The notes below the pieces were generated by a model. The model saw only the letters and a list, made by a program, of their open reading frames with translations. It searched no databases and was not told the DNA's origin. This document shows, in pieces, positions 5,050 to 13,751 of a stretch of 34,593 nt of DNA (its first letter is position 1; each line of letters starts with the position of its first letter). A program made the translations under genes and the position numbers. Origin of the DNA: a virus; the IMG/VR virus record IMGVR_UViG_3300009082_000042, positions 1 through 34,593 of that record. One strand, given 5' to 3'.

Positions 5050-8000
5050 CTATTTCTTGTGCGGAAGTTTCTTCATTTCCGCTTGGAGTTTCTTTATCTG
5101 CGCTTGCAATCTAATTGCCGTTTTTGGGTCGTCGTTCCGCTTGGCGTTGGACACCCCCTTGTTAAGCTCATCAACCATATCCTTCATGCGATAGTACAAG
5201 TACCGCTTCGATTCCTTCACATCTATTTCGTAGTTGCGGCCGACAATGTGATATATCAGCCGCGCTTCTATCGGATCGTCAGTGCCCCACCAAAAACGGT
5301 TGACTTCCTGAATGGCTCGTATCGGCTTGAATATCTGCACGTATCTCGGATTAACCTTCATGCCGAAGAAATTCACCGTCGCACCCGGCACACGCGGTAG
5401 CTTCTGCCCCGTGAAACTGTCCTTCGCCCACGCTATTTCACCAACGACCTTGATCGGATGCAGAAGGTTCAGCCCCTTGTGCAGCATGTTGTCGAGCGAG
5501 GTCAGATCCAATAGGTCAGCCTCGGGCAGCCAATTCTTCAGTAGAAAATAGTTGCGCTTGTTTGGCCCACCGCCGATACCGACCGCGTACCCTTCCTGAA
5601 TGTACTCGGGCGAGAAGTCCTCGGGCAGCTTGCCACCCGCTAGGGCCGTGATGCCCTTACGCATCTTCTCGATTCGGACGTAATGGCTCGGATTCTCAAC
5701 GAACATCCTCATGTGCAGCGGCATGTTGAACCTAGTCCACGAATAGAACGGGAACACGCGCCGCAGCACCTTCTCCTCGAACATCGTGAAATCATCGTAC
5801 ACCGGATGGAACTTGCGAACGTACTTGACCGCCGCATTATCGAGCGTAGGCCCCGTGAAACCCCTGCCAGCGAGCCATTTCGCACCCTTGTTCTTGCCGT
5901 ACATGAACTGCGCCATGCGCGGCACATCCTCGGTGAAGCTGCCGAAACGCTCCATCGTTCGCATTGGCGCACCCCATACCTTGCTCTGCATAATCTTCCC
6001 GCGAACCAATACTGGCTTGATACCAAGCTCGGACGCGAAGAACCCGCCACCTATAATGCCGAGCTTCACCATCTCGTTGTACTGCTCCATAGCCTCGGGT
6101 ATCTTGTTTATCTTTGCATTCCACCATATCTTCGCGGCGGTGTTGTACTCAATCCTGTACATGGGCATACCCGCAAGCGAGTTCAGCATGTTCTCCGACA
6201 CCCAATTTCGGATGTGGAACTTGCCGAACGGTATCAGCGTCGTGTACTTCCAATAGCCCGTACCCTTATCCCATGCGTCCAAGAACTTGCGCCATTCGGG
6301 ATTCGTGCCTCGTACCATGCCGAACATGGATGAGAATGTTTCCTCGTAGCCCTTCTTAATCATGTAGTGCCCGAGTACGGGGTCGGATATGTTCAGCCAG
6401 CCAGGTGCGGCCTTCACGCCCTCTTTGGTCGGCTGAATTATATCCGGCGTGATCGCCATTATCTTCTGTAGCGAGTCGTGGTAGTTCAGGGCTAGTTTCA
6501 GCTTGACCTCGTGCCGGTACATAAGCTCTGCGAAGTTCGTCTCGAACGCCTTGAAGCCCTTCTCGGCAGTCAGCTTTGTTATGTCGTTCAGCGTGCCGAA
6601 CGCCTTGCGGAACTGCTGTGTCGATTCAATTATCTTCCGCATTTTACCGAGCGCGGGTCCGATAGCGGGGTACTTCTGCATCAGCTTCGTGGCTTCAGCC
6701 ATGAACTCAAGCATCGGGTCGGCACCCTCAAGTACCTGCTTCTGCGTTACACTTATAGCCTTGTCGATGGCGTACTTGAAGTCAGTTACCTGCGCCTCGA
6801 TTACATCGTCAGCCAAGCCGGTAGCCTTCAGGTCTGCCGTGTACTCATCTATTACGCCCTGCATACGTGCCATGAACGTGCGCTTGATAGGTACTTCGGC
6901 ATCAGCCAATTCCTTCAGCGACTTGCCAAGATTCTGATGAGGCACCCATCCAAGCCCCGTGGTTTCCTGAAAGTTCTGCAATACCTCGCGCTGCAACGTG
7001 CCTAGTTTCTGCTGCACCTCTTCGACTAGCTTAGTGTTGATATACGTTACACGCTCGCCGAAGCCCTTGAACATCGGGTTCATCTCGGCAAGCGACTCTT
7101 CAAGCAATACCTGAAACTCTGGCATCTCGTGTACGGGCGGGATGTCAAGCTGCCCGAACGTGTGCGTAACCTTTTCGGCGATGTCGTCCATAGCCCCATA
7201 CGCGGGCGGTAAGGTGAGGCCATCATTCAGACCCGTATTTTTCCACGCCGTTGATGGCATCCGGCTTGCACGTTTGGCAACCTTAATCGTGCCACCATGC
7301 TCGGCGATTATCTCCTGCACCCGCTGCTTGCCGAGTACGTCCTCGAATAGCGATATCCCCTCGCTCGGCAGTACCGCGACGCCTTCCTTAACCACCGGCG
7401 CATTACGCTCCACAAGGTCCGTTATCTTCAGCCGCGTTGCTTCATCGGCATCGTGCAGAACGTGCGCCTTGTCAACAAAAAAGTCATGGGCCTCGCGCTG
7501 TATACCCTTGTTCGTCAGGCCCATGTCCTTGAACACGCTGACCATAGCGTCAACGTCCCTGACCTTGTGCAGATTCGCCCGCGCCTTGTCAAGCTGCTCA
7601 GCTCCAAATCCCTTTTGAGTAAGAAAATCGAGTGCTTGGTCCACAGTCTTCGTGCCGTCAGATACCTCGTCTACCAAATTGCTCGGGACCTTGAGTAATT
7701 TTAGCGCATCGGCGGCCTCGTCGTAATTCATGGAGGCTTTGAAACTTGCATAATGCCCACCCGATACGAAACGCGCCGCATACCGTCCGGCGTCAACTGC
7801 CTTCTTGAACTCGGGCGATGCCGCCGCAAGCCTCAATACCCCGCGCTGTATCGCTGACGGTACGCCCGTTGCCCTCGCTATCTTGCCCGGTGCGCCAACG
7901 GGTATCCATGTGAACGGGTCTAATGCGAATCCGAGCGCGATACCGAGCGGTACGTTGTCCGTAATGTCGATGTACGTGAGTCTCCGCTTGCCGGACAGAC

Positions 8001-8139
8001 CCTTCCATGCGGCCTCAAATAGGTTGTCATACGGCGACCGGCCCTGAAGGTACTCTGTGACGTTCGCCGATGTGTACTCTCCACGGCTCAGAAAGTCAAC
8101 GACCTTTTCACCCTTACCATGCGGATTGGGAATGGGCAT
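5050..8139 (-). CDS. Giant internal virion / ejection-type protein, 1029 aa
   Basis: This is the longest gene here. It is largely helical, starting with a polar segment, then a GIALGFALDPFTWIP-type hydrophobic patch (about residues 65-85), long amphipathic helices in the middle, and a region around residues 640-680 with FHIRNWVSENMLNSL. That last segment resembles the RN(W/L)xxN segments I associate with large polyvalent phage proteins (LPD38-type); this is recalled, not searched. The last 40 residues are Lys-rich and coiled. Short-tailed phages eject such large proteins with the DNA (T7 gp15/gp16 role). The gene follows two other ejection-type genes. I see no lysozyme or polymerase motif. 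It could also be an unusual minor head protein. Confidence 0.7.
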   Translation of the reverse strand: MPIPNPHGKGEKVVDFLSRGEYTSANVTEYLQGRSPYDNLFEAAWKGLSGKRRLTYIDITDNVPLGIALGFALDPFTWIPVGAPGKIARATGVPSAIQRGVLRLAAASPEFKKAVDAGRYAARFVSGGHYASFKASMNYDEAADALKLLKVPSNLVDEVSDGTKTVDQALDFLTQKGFGAEQLDKARANLHKVRDVDAMVSVFKDMGLTNKGIQREAHDFFVDKAHVLHDADEATRLKITDLVERNAPVVKEGVAVLPSEGISLFEDVLGKQRVQEIIAEHGGTIKVAKRASRMPSTAWKNTGLNDGLTLPPAYGAMDDIAEKVTHTFGQLDIPPVHEMPEFQVLLEESLAEMNPMFKGFGERVTYINTKLVEEVQQKLGTLQREVLQNFQETTGLGWVPHQNLGKSLKELADAEVPIKRTFMARMQGVIDEYTADLKATGLADDVIEAQVTDFKYAIDKAISVTQKQVLEGADPMLEFMAEATKLMQKYPAIGPALGKMRKIIESTQQFRKAFGTLNDITKLTAEKGFKAFETNFAELMYRHEVKLKLALNYHDSLQKIMAITPDIIQPTKEGVKAAPGWLNISDPVLGHYMIKKGYEETFSSMFGMVRGTNPEWRKFLDAWDKGTGYWKYTTLIPFGKFHIRNWVSENMLNSLAGMPMYRIEYNTAAKIWWNAKINKIPEAMEQYNEMVKLGIIGGGFFASELGIKPVLVRGKIMQSKVWGAPMRTMERFGSFTEDVPRMAQFMYGKNKGAKWLAGRGFTGPTLDNAAVKYVRKFHPVYDDFTMFEEKVLRRVFPFYSWTRFNMPLHMRMFVENPSHYVRIEKMRKGITALAGGKLPEDFSPEYIQEGYAVGIGGGPNKRNYFLLKNWLPEADLLDLTSLDNMLHKGLNLLHPIKVVGEIAWAKDSFTGQKLPRVPGATVNFFGMKVNPRYVQIFKPIRAIQEVNRFWWGTDDPIEARLIYHIVGRNYEIDVKESKRYLYYRMKDMVDELNKGVSNAKRNDDPKTAIRLQAQIKKLQAEMKKLPHKK

Positions 8140-8140
8140 A

Positions 8141-9040
8141 TTATTCCTTTCTACGCCTTACAAACGGGGTGCCAAACTGCCCGAACTCTATGAGGCCAGA
8201 CCGTTCTTTATCAAGTGCCGTTTCCGGCTTAGGCTCCCTATCGGGGCCGAGTATGTACGGCTTCGCCTTATCCCAACCTGCTTCCAAATACTTTAGGTAA
8301 TCGCGCCCTTGCGGTATAGCCCCGCTTCCCTGCGCCTCTTTCCTCATCTGCTGAAGCATCTGATCTATCTGTGCGTTCGACGCGCCCTGAAGCATCATCT
8401 GTGCTATTGCCCCCCGCGCCTGCTGCTCAACCTCGAACGGTACGTTGCTGCCAAGCGTGTTCTCTGTCGGATACACACTCGCCTGAACGACCGCCTGCGC
8501 CTCGCCGTACTTGCCTTCCTGAAGGTACTGCATAGCAACCGAACGGACCCCGGCGCTAACCGGTACGTCGCCGCCCCAAAGGTCTATCATGTCGCTGAGT
8601 TTTTTGATGTCACCGATCTTTGGCTCTGGGGTTGGTTTTGGTGTAGGCGTTGGATGATACGGATCGAATCCGCGTTCAAGCTCACCATTTGTATTTATGA
8701 ACGTACCTTCGGGGACATTCGGAGTACCATCTTCCCGTATCCCATACAATGCCCCGATACGTACAAGGTTCCGCTCATACTGTAACTTTGATGCCGTACC
8801 GGCTTCGGTGGCTGCGGTGGCCCGATCCTCTTTTGCCTTGCCCCGCTCGTAATCAGACACCTTCACGGCGGTATCGTACCGCTGCTGTGCCTCCTGCTCC
8901 GGCGTCCGTATGTTCGCCATCTGCGCCTGATGGTACTCGCGCTGCAACGCACTTGTTTCAAGCTGGTCAAACATCTGGCGGCCCTGCATGAAGCTCGATA
9001 TCCCCGCCTGTATCGCCCTCGTAAACTTGCTATCCGGCAT
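8141..9040 (-). CDS. Probable internal virion protein, 299 aa
   Basis: I chose ATG 9040 (MPDSKFTRAIQ), which has AAAGGAG before it and starts 10 bases after the upstream stop; a longer reading would invade that gene. The N-terminal half is Ala/Gln/Arg-rich helix, then comes a linker of repeated Thr-Pro and Lys-Pro dipeptides (about residues 130-143), then a Gln/Met-rich helical domain. The low-complexity helical composition and its position before the giant protein suggest a virion-internal protein. No sequence family is recognised. Confidence 0.6.
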   Translation of the reverse strand: MPDSKFTRAIQAGISSFMQGRQMFDQLETSALQREYHQAQMANIRTPEQEAQQRYDTAVKVSDYERGKAKEDRATAATEAGTASKLQYERNLVRIGALYGIREDGTPNVPEGTFINTNGELERGFDPYHPTPTPKPTPEPKIGDIKKLSDMIDLWGGDVPVSAGVRSVAMQYLQEGKYGEAQAVVQASVYPTENTLGSNVPFEVEQQARGAIAQMMLQGASNAQIDQMLQQMRKEAQGSGAIPQGRDYLKYLEAGWDKAKPYILGPDREPKPETALDKERSGLIEFGQFGTPFVRRRKE

Positions 9041-9050
9041 GATTACTCCT

Positions 9051-9677
9051 TTATAACAACTGCGCCACAGCATACCCGCCGAGCGACATACCGCCGCCCA
9101 TCGGCAACGACGCCGCGAATCCTACCAGCGACGCCAGACCTTCCCACCAACTTGAACTGTTCATCTCCGCTATCTTCATCTGCTGCTCGTATTGCATCTT
9201 CATCGCGTCAAGCTGAAAGCTCTGCTGATCCTCACGGTCAAGATAATTCAGGAAAGCCGCCCGCTCGAACTGCTCTGCGGTAGTCGCTATCTCCCCGGCC
9301 TTCTGTGTCGCCGCCCTGCCGAGTGCAAGCTCTGCCGACTGATATAAGCCAGACGTGCCTGACCCTTGCGACTGCCGGTAGCCTAGCCCCTGCAAGGCCA
9401 TCGCCTTCTCGCGCTGGAATGCCGATAGAGCATCGCGCTCCATCTGCGCCCCGTATTCCTGCACCTTTGGCGCGTAGATATTCTCGAATGAAGTCGCGCG
9501 CTTGGCACCAATACGCTTCTGACCTTCGGCGTAAGATAAGTCCTGAACGGTCTGATCCTTGTTGATCTTTCGTAAGTATGCAAGTTGCCTGTCGGTAAGA
9601 TTGCTATAATCGCCGGACGCCTCGGCAGCCTTATAAGCATCATTGCGAGCTTTTAGATTTGCGAAAATATCACCCAT
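9051..9677 (-). CDS. Probable internal virion protein with hydrophobic C-terminus, 208 aa
   Basis: A long Ala/Gln/Glu-rich helix (residues about 10-170, with many tyrosines and glutamines) ends in a Gly/Met-rich hydrophobic tail, WWEGLASLVGFAASLPMGGG, that could insert in a membrane. This pattern is common in T7 gp14-like ejection proteins; the assignment is by composition and order (adaptor, nozzle, fibre, ejection proteins). AAAGGAG precedes ATG 9677, and its spacing to the upstream TGA is one base. Confidence 0.6.
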   Translation of the reverse strand: MGDIFANLKARNDAYKAAEASGDYSNLTDRQLAYLRKINKDQTVQDLSYAEGQKRIGAKRATSFENIYAPKVQEYGAQMERDALSAFQREKAMALQGLGYRQSQGSGTSGLYQSAELALGRAATQKAGEIATTAEQFERAAFLNYLDREDQQSFQLDAMKMQYEQQMKIAEMNSSSWWEGLASLVGFAASLPMGGGMSLGGYAVAQLL

Positions 9678-9678
9678 G

Positions 9679-9936
9679 TCAATCTCCTTTAACGGTTATC
9701 AATGCGTCGCCATCCGCGCTCGACTGCAAGTACACCCTCTGCGCGTCCGGTGGCCTCGTACACCACCATGTAAACTCCGAAAGCGGCACCACGCTTATCA
9801 TCGTCGGCACCACACCCATATTGTGCTGAAACTGCATCCCCGCCTCGGTGATATAAATCTTGCGGTTCACCACCTGTTTCGACTTCCACATGCGCTTGAT
9901 TTCCTCAAGCTGCTTGTATGATTCTAACTCGTTCAT
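9679..9936 (-). CDS. Hypothetical structural-module protein, 85 aa
   Basis: I chose ATG 9936 because it forms an ATGA overlap with the stop of the upstream gene. A charged N-terminal helix (MNELESYKQLEEIKRMWKSK) precedes a small beta-rich part with a Trp pair and a typical YLQSSADGD turn. The size and position suggest a virion accessory protein. No family recognised. Confidence 0.55.
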   Translation of the reverse strand: MNELESYKQLEEIKRMWKSKQVVNRKIYITEAGMQFQHNMGVVPTMISVVPLSEFTWWCTRPPDAQRVYLQSSADGDALITVKGD

Positions 9937-10466
9937 ACGTTGCCGCACACTTCCCAATAGACGACCATGTTAGCCGCAAATGTCTCGGCGGCATTCAGGT
10001 CAACCTTTACGTTCGCCGTTGCCGTACCCGCTGTGGTTACGTCAACGTAGTGAGAGCCATTCGTGCCGTATGCGTACACCCACGCCTTGACATGCGGTAC
10101 AGCCGTGTACACCGGCTCGCCCGCAGCGCATATATCGCCATTGGCATAGGTAATCGTGATGTCTGTTACAGTCGTATTCGCCGCCGTGATGAGCGAGGTG
10201 CCCTTGCAGTAGAACTGCTCGTATGCCGCCGCCGTACTCTTGCCTATCTGTACGACACGAGGCCCCGTTGTGGCTGCCCAATTCAAATGCTGCTCGCCTA
10301 CGATGTCGTTGGCAATCTTGTTGCCATCACCTATCGCACCCGAGGCGAAGTTACCGTTTGTCAGGCCACCCGCAAGCGCACTCGACAGGTAATCGAAGTT
10401 GCCGTTGAGGTCCGCACCATACAGAACTTCAGTGGTAGTACCCGTTGACCATTCCTTCCAAGCCAT
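9933..10466 (-). CDS. Tail-fibre/receptor-binding-like protein, 177 aa
   Basis: ATG 10466 overlaps the nozzle gene stop as TGATG. The N-terminus carries DLNGNFDYLSSALAGG, the kind of N-terminal stretch found in short fibres and appendage proteins, followed by Gly/Asn-rich segments and a Thr/Val-rich beta domain ending in a Trp-containing strand. This suggests a small fibre or beta-sandwich head for host binding. There is no signal peptide. The assignment rests on composition and gene order. Confidence 0.5.
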   Translation of the reverse strand: MAWKEWSTGTTTEVLYGADLNGNFDYLSSALAGGLTNGNFASGAIGDGNKIANDIVGEQHLNWAATTGPRVVQIGKSTAAAYEQFYCKGTSLITAANTTVTDITITYANGDICAAGEPVYTAVPHVKAWVYAYGTNGSHYVDVTTAGTATANVKVDLNAAETFAANMVVYWEVCGNV

Positions 10467-12625
10467 CACGCACCATACTTTCGTTTAAGTTTCCTTGTTG
10501 GCACCCACTCGAATCCTATCATATGTATCCGCAGCGGTGCCGCAAGCGCCGTCATCGTCGCCGCAAACTGTATCCTAGACCCCTGTAGCCCCCTGTTAAG
10601 CGAAGTCGTCGTAAGCTCGTCAGATAGATTCTTTATGTAATCAGAATTGATAACGCCAGCCGTAGCCGAGTTGATTATAAACCCATCCACATTGTTCTGA
10701 TGAACAACGGTAGACTTGGCTTCGTTGAGGCTGTCAACATACACAGATGTAGTTACCGTTCCCGCATAATTCTCTATGTTCAGATACCACACCCTCGGTA
10801 TTTTGTAGATGTCCGGCGCACCGAAGTCGTAATACTTCGTCTTGAACGTGCAGGTTATCGGCTCATCACCATCACAGTAGCCATCCTCAAGTGTTCCGAT
10901 ATAGCATTCGCCATCCGTACCCGCACCCGCGAAGTACAGCGTTTCGTCGTTGCCGTCGTAGTCAACGTGCATCTTGTGGATGTTCATTGCCGTGCCGCTG
11001 TGATCGTTGTACCTTCTGACATGCCACTGTCTCAGGTCGAAATCGTAAACCAACACAAGGTCGTTGTTCGTCGATTCAAACGGCCCGCACAGGAAATACT
11101 TGCGGCCGTACACCGCCGATGTAGCCCTGCCCGCAGATTCGTTTCGCATATCGTCTATGTACGGATGTACCTTGCTCCATGTGATGTTCTCTATCTGCGA
11201 GCCGTTGTACATGTAAACGCCATTACGAGCGAGCCATACCAACTTGCCCTCGAACTCCCCTATGGTATCGTTGGCAATACAGCCTATTTCGTTCGACAAC
11301 TTGATAGGCTCGCCCATGCCCTCACGCCATACAAACGTGCAACGCTTTGTAAATATCATCACGTTGTTTTCATAGGCATGAATGCCCGTTATTGGATCTT
11401 CCACATCCTCGGGATCGCAGAAGAAAAAACTCATCTGTGGGAATATCAACATGGGGTCAGGATACGTGTACCCCTGTATCTGCTGCACCATCGCACCGTC
11501 TACGTTCATCAGCCCCTTGTAACTGAAGTATATTTTCTTGCAATCCTGCACACTGTCAGTTACGATGTTGGCAAGGAATATCTGCCCATGAAGCCTTGTC
11601 ATGTACTTGGCTTTCGGGCTGACAACCTCGACGGATTCGTAGGGAACCTCATCGACAAACTGATCTTTAAAACAATGCTGCCACGTTAGGAATATTTCGC
11701 ATATATCTGTAGTTGCGCTGTGTGTTGCGGTCAGGCCGGTGATAACTCCATATTGGCTCTGGTCGGGGATGTATATCTCACCGAGCTTGGAAAGCGTAAC
11801 CCTGTCAAGTAACACCCATGAGCCGGTGGCACTTGTGGGAGCGGTGCCGTCTATCCCTATCGGCGCTGCACTGGCCTTACGCATCCACAACTTAACAGCG
11901 TAAGCGGTGAATCCGTGCATGTCGTTACAGGAATATTTCACCGCAGTACCCTTGACTATCAACTCACCGGTATCCGCATGCCCATGTGCATAATCACCCT
12001 GAATAAGAATATGCGGGGCAGGGTTATAATACTCCGATAACCAGTACGATGTGCTTGGGGCAGCGTTGGCAGTTTCGCCGTCCTTGCCCTCGGTGCCAAG
12101 TTCCACGGTTATCGAATACTGATACTCCTGATCGACTTCCAAGTTGGCACCGACGGTTTCACTGTCGGCCTCAGAAGTAACCGCACCCGAAAGCGGCACA
12201 GCCCTAACAAACTCCGGGTATCTCACCGGTGCCAAACTCTCAGCCGTCCCGTACCACCGCAGATAATCGCCATGTCCCAAGAACAACATCTTGTCCTTGT
12301 ACCGCAGGGCCGTGATGCCCTGAGTACCCCTCGGGTACGAATCTATGCCCGTAGCCGTACTCCCTACCATCTTGCCGAATGAATATCCAACATGATAGTA
12401 GAGCCGCTCGTCGCCGTCAGCCCACGCCGTAGTCCATAACCCATCGCAGTACGACGAGGCTACATCACCTATTTTCTTGTGCCCCATCCGCGATTCCAAC
12501 GTGCCACTCTTGGTAACGAAAAGGTTCTCCATCTCAACCATCTCGTTATCCTTGATGTTGTGCGGATTCACCGACTTGTTCAGCCCACCGAATTTCGTTA
12601 TCCTCATCGTGTTCGAGACTGACAT
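10466..12625 (-). CDS. Tail nozzle/tubular protein B-like, 719 aa
   Basis: ATG 12625 overlaps the adaptor TAA as TAATG. The N-terminus has the pattern GGLNKSVNP...NEMVEMENL...GTLESRMGHKKIG, the GGxN...L/EN...G.L..R.G signature of podoviral nozzle and stabilisation proteins (T7 gp12-like and relatives). The rest is beta-rich with repeated Trp/Tyr strands, as expected of beta-propeller-like nozzle subunits that hexamerise under the adaptor. Length fits the 600-800 aa range of these proteins. Immediate neighbours (adaptor before, fibre-like after) agree. Function is by family resemblance. Confidence 0.75.
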   Translation of the reverse strand: MSVSNTMRITKFGGLNKSVNPHNIKDNEMVEMENLFVTKSGTLESRMGHKKIGDVASSYCDGLWTTAWADGDERLYYHVGYSFGKMVGSTATGIDSYPRGTQGITALRYKDKMLFLGHGDYLRWYGTAESLAPVRYPEFVRAVPLSGAVTSEADSETVGANLEVDQEYQYSITVELGTEGKDGETANAAPSTSYWLSEYYNPAPHILIQGDYAHGHADTGELIVKGTAVKYSCNDMHGFTAYAVKLWMRKASAAPIGIDGTAPTSATGSWVLLDRVTLSKLGEIYIPDQSQYGVITGLTATHSATTDICEIFLTWQHCFKDQFVDEVPYESVEVVSPKAKYMTRLHGQIFLANIVTDSVQDCKKIYFSYKGLMNVDGAMVQQIQGYTYPDPMLIFPQMSFFFCDPEDVEDPITGIHAYENNVMIFTKRCTFVWREGMGEPIKLSNEIGCIANDTIGEFEGKLVWLARNGVYMYNGSQIENITWSKVHPYIDDMRNESAGRATSAVYGRKYFLCGPFESTNNDLVLVYDFDLRQWHVRRYNDHSGTAMNIHKMHVDYDGNDETLYFAGAGTDGECYIGTLEDGYCDGDEPITCTFKTKYYDFGAPDIYKIPRVWYLNIENYAGTVTTSVYVDSLNEAKSTVVHQNNVDGFIINSATAGVINSDYIKNLSDELTTTSLNRGLQGSRIQFAATMTALAAPLRIHMIGFEWVPTRKLKRKYGA

Positions 12626-13275
12626 TACCACACCTCGTCCACATCGGTTATCTGTTCATAGCTGTTGCCCGGCGGCTCCAATATCATCAACGCCCTCAGA
12701 AGATCGTCGGCGTAAAGCTGCCTGTAGTACACTACCCTGTCAATCTTGCTGTCGTCGGACTCACAGATTTTCCAACACACATAGTCGATAAGCGCCTGAT
12801 GGTACTTCGTTGGTATCATCGGCACATCATCGCTGCCGTCACAGTCGGTCGGCAGATAGTTGTAGAATATCTTCACCGTCTTATCGGCTTCGGTATCGCA
12901 TTCAAACTCTATCGTGCGATCCTCGTAACAGTAGTAACACGGCGTTCCGGCCTGACCATCCACGCCCCGCAGATACAGCAGGTTATCCCTGTTAACGCTT
13001 ATCAGCTTGTCGTACACATCGGTATCCCTGTAGAACAATACCTCGGTTATATCGAGGAAGTTTACAAGCGACGTTTCCGACATGTCGTACATCGCCGTAT
13101 CCGCCGAAGTTGTAAACGATGCGTCGGTTTTAAGGCATTTCGTGGCGATGGCAAATTCACGCGCACCCTCATTGATGCAGTTCAGATAATCGGCATCGCT
13201 CCAGAACCCCTCGTCGGTGCCTGTCGGCTCGTTGACCTGCCGCTTCACCCGCGCCCTGATCGTAGTAATATCCAT
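12625..13275 (-). CDS. Head-tail adaptor / tail tubular protein A-like, 216 aa
   Basis: The N-terminus DITTIRARVKRQVNEP...FWSDADYLNCINEGAREFA is the DUF6682/gp11-like adaptor pattern: a Trp-Ser/Thr-Asp-x2-Leu helix and an N(E/D)G turn. A beta domain follows (GQAGTPCYYCYEDRTIEF region), then a C-terminal helical part with YHQALIDYVCWKI and a YYRQLY repeat. Such proteins dodecamerise between portal and nozzle. AAGGAGA precedes ATG 13275. The order relative to the nozzle gene matches T7-like modules. Confidence 0.75.
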   Translation of the reverse strand: MDITTIRARVKRQVNEPTGTDEGFWSDADYLNCINEGAREFAIATKCLKTDASFTTSADTAMYDMSETSLVNFLDITEVLFYRDTDVYDKLISVNRDNLLYLRGVDGQAGTPCYYCYEDRTIEFECDTEADKTVKIFYNYLPTDCDGSDDVPMIPTKYHQALIDYVCWKICESDDSKIDRVVYYRQLYADDLLRALMILEPPGNSYEQITDVDEVW

Positions 13276-13284
13276 ACTATCTCC

Positions 13285-13743
13285 TTACGCCACTATCGTA
13301 GGCGCAACCCCTATCGTATCTGTGCCCGCCGTTCTGAATATGTACCAATCGCTGCCACCCTGGTTGCCGTATATATCCGCACTCACCGCCCTGATATAGT
13401 AATCAGTCGCTTCCGCCAACCCGGTCAACTCGTAGTCCCTGCCGGTTTTAACGTAGTGCGCGTGTTTTGCACCCTCTGAATACGGGATCGTTTCGGTGCC
13501 GTAGTGCATCATGCAGTTGGCTTCCTCATCGGTATCCCACGCAAATCTCGCGCCTGAACGGGTTATGTCAATCGCCCTGAAATTCGTTATCACAGGCGCG
13601 GTAGTATCCCCACCTGTTTCAGTGCCAGTAGCTGTGCCGATGAACGATGTGCCGATAGCCCCACGCGCCGAATAGCTTGACGTATCAAGCGTCCGCGCCG
13701 TGTACTCTACCGTGTCAATCGTCCTCTGCGTAAAGTCGGTCAT
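13285..13743 (-). CDS. Fibronectin type III domain protein, 152 aa
   Basis: After a Thr-rich N-terminal 50 residues comes one FN3 domain (about 50-138): TAPVITNF as strand A, then SGARFAWDTDEEAN, LTGLAEATDYYIRAVSAD with the classic LxxLxxxTxYYxRVxAxD pattern, ending in FRTAGT. FN3 modules on virions commonly aid adhesion to carbohydrate or cell surfaces and may be exchanged between phages. It is encoded just after the two exported proteins and before the adaptor. The start is ATG 13743 with GAGG upstream inside the previous stop region. Confidence 0.8.
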   Translation of the reverse strand: MTDFTQRTIDTVEYTARTLDTSSYSARGAIGTSFIGTATGTETGGDTTAPVITNFRAIDITRSGARFAWDTDEEANCMMHYGTETIPYSEGAKHAHYVKTGRDYELTGLAEATDYYIRAVSADIYGNQGGSDWYIFRTAGTDTIGVAPTIVA

Positions 13744-13751
13744 GCTACTTG

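Noticed and set aside
5683-6333. Plus-strand 216-codon frame opposite the giant protein
   Set aside because: Antisense shadow of a 1029-codon frame; no ribosome site or plausible family.
10700-11689. Long plus-strand frame opposite the nozzle gene
   Set aside because: It lies entirely antisense to a well-supported minus-strand gene with coupled start and stop, lacks a ribosome site and has a composition typical of an antisense shadow.
12799-13479. Plus-strand 226-codon frame opposite the adaptor and FN3 genes
   Set aside because: It spans two convincing minus-strand genes and their ribosome site; no domain is evident.
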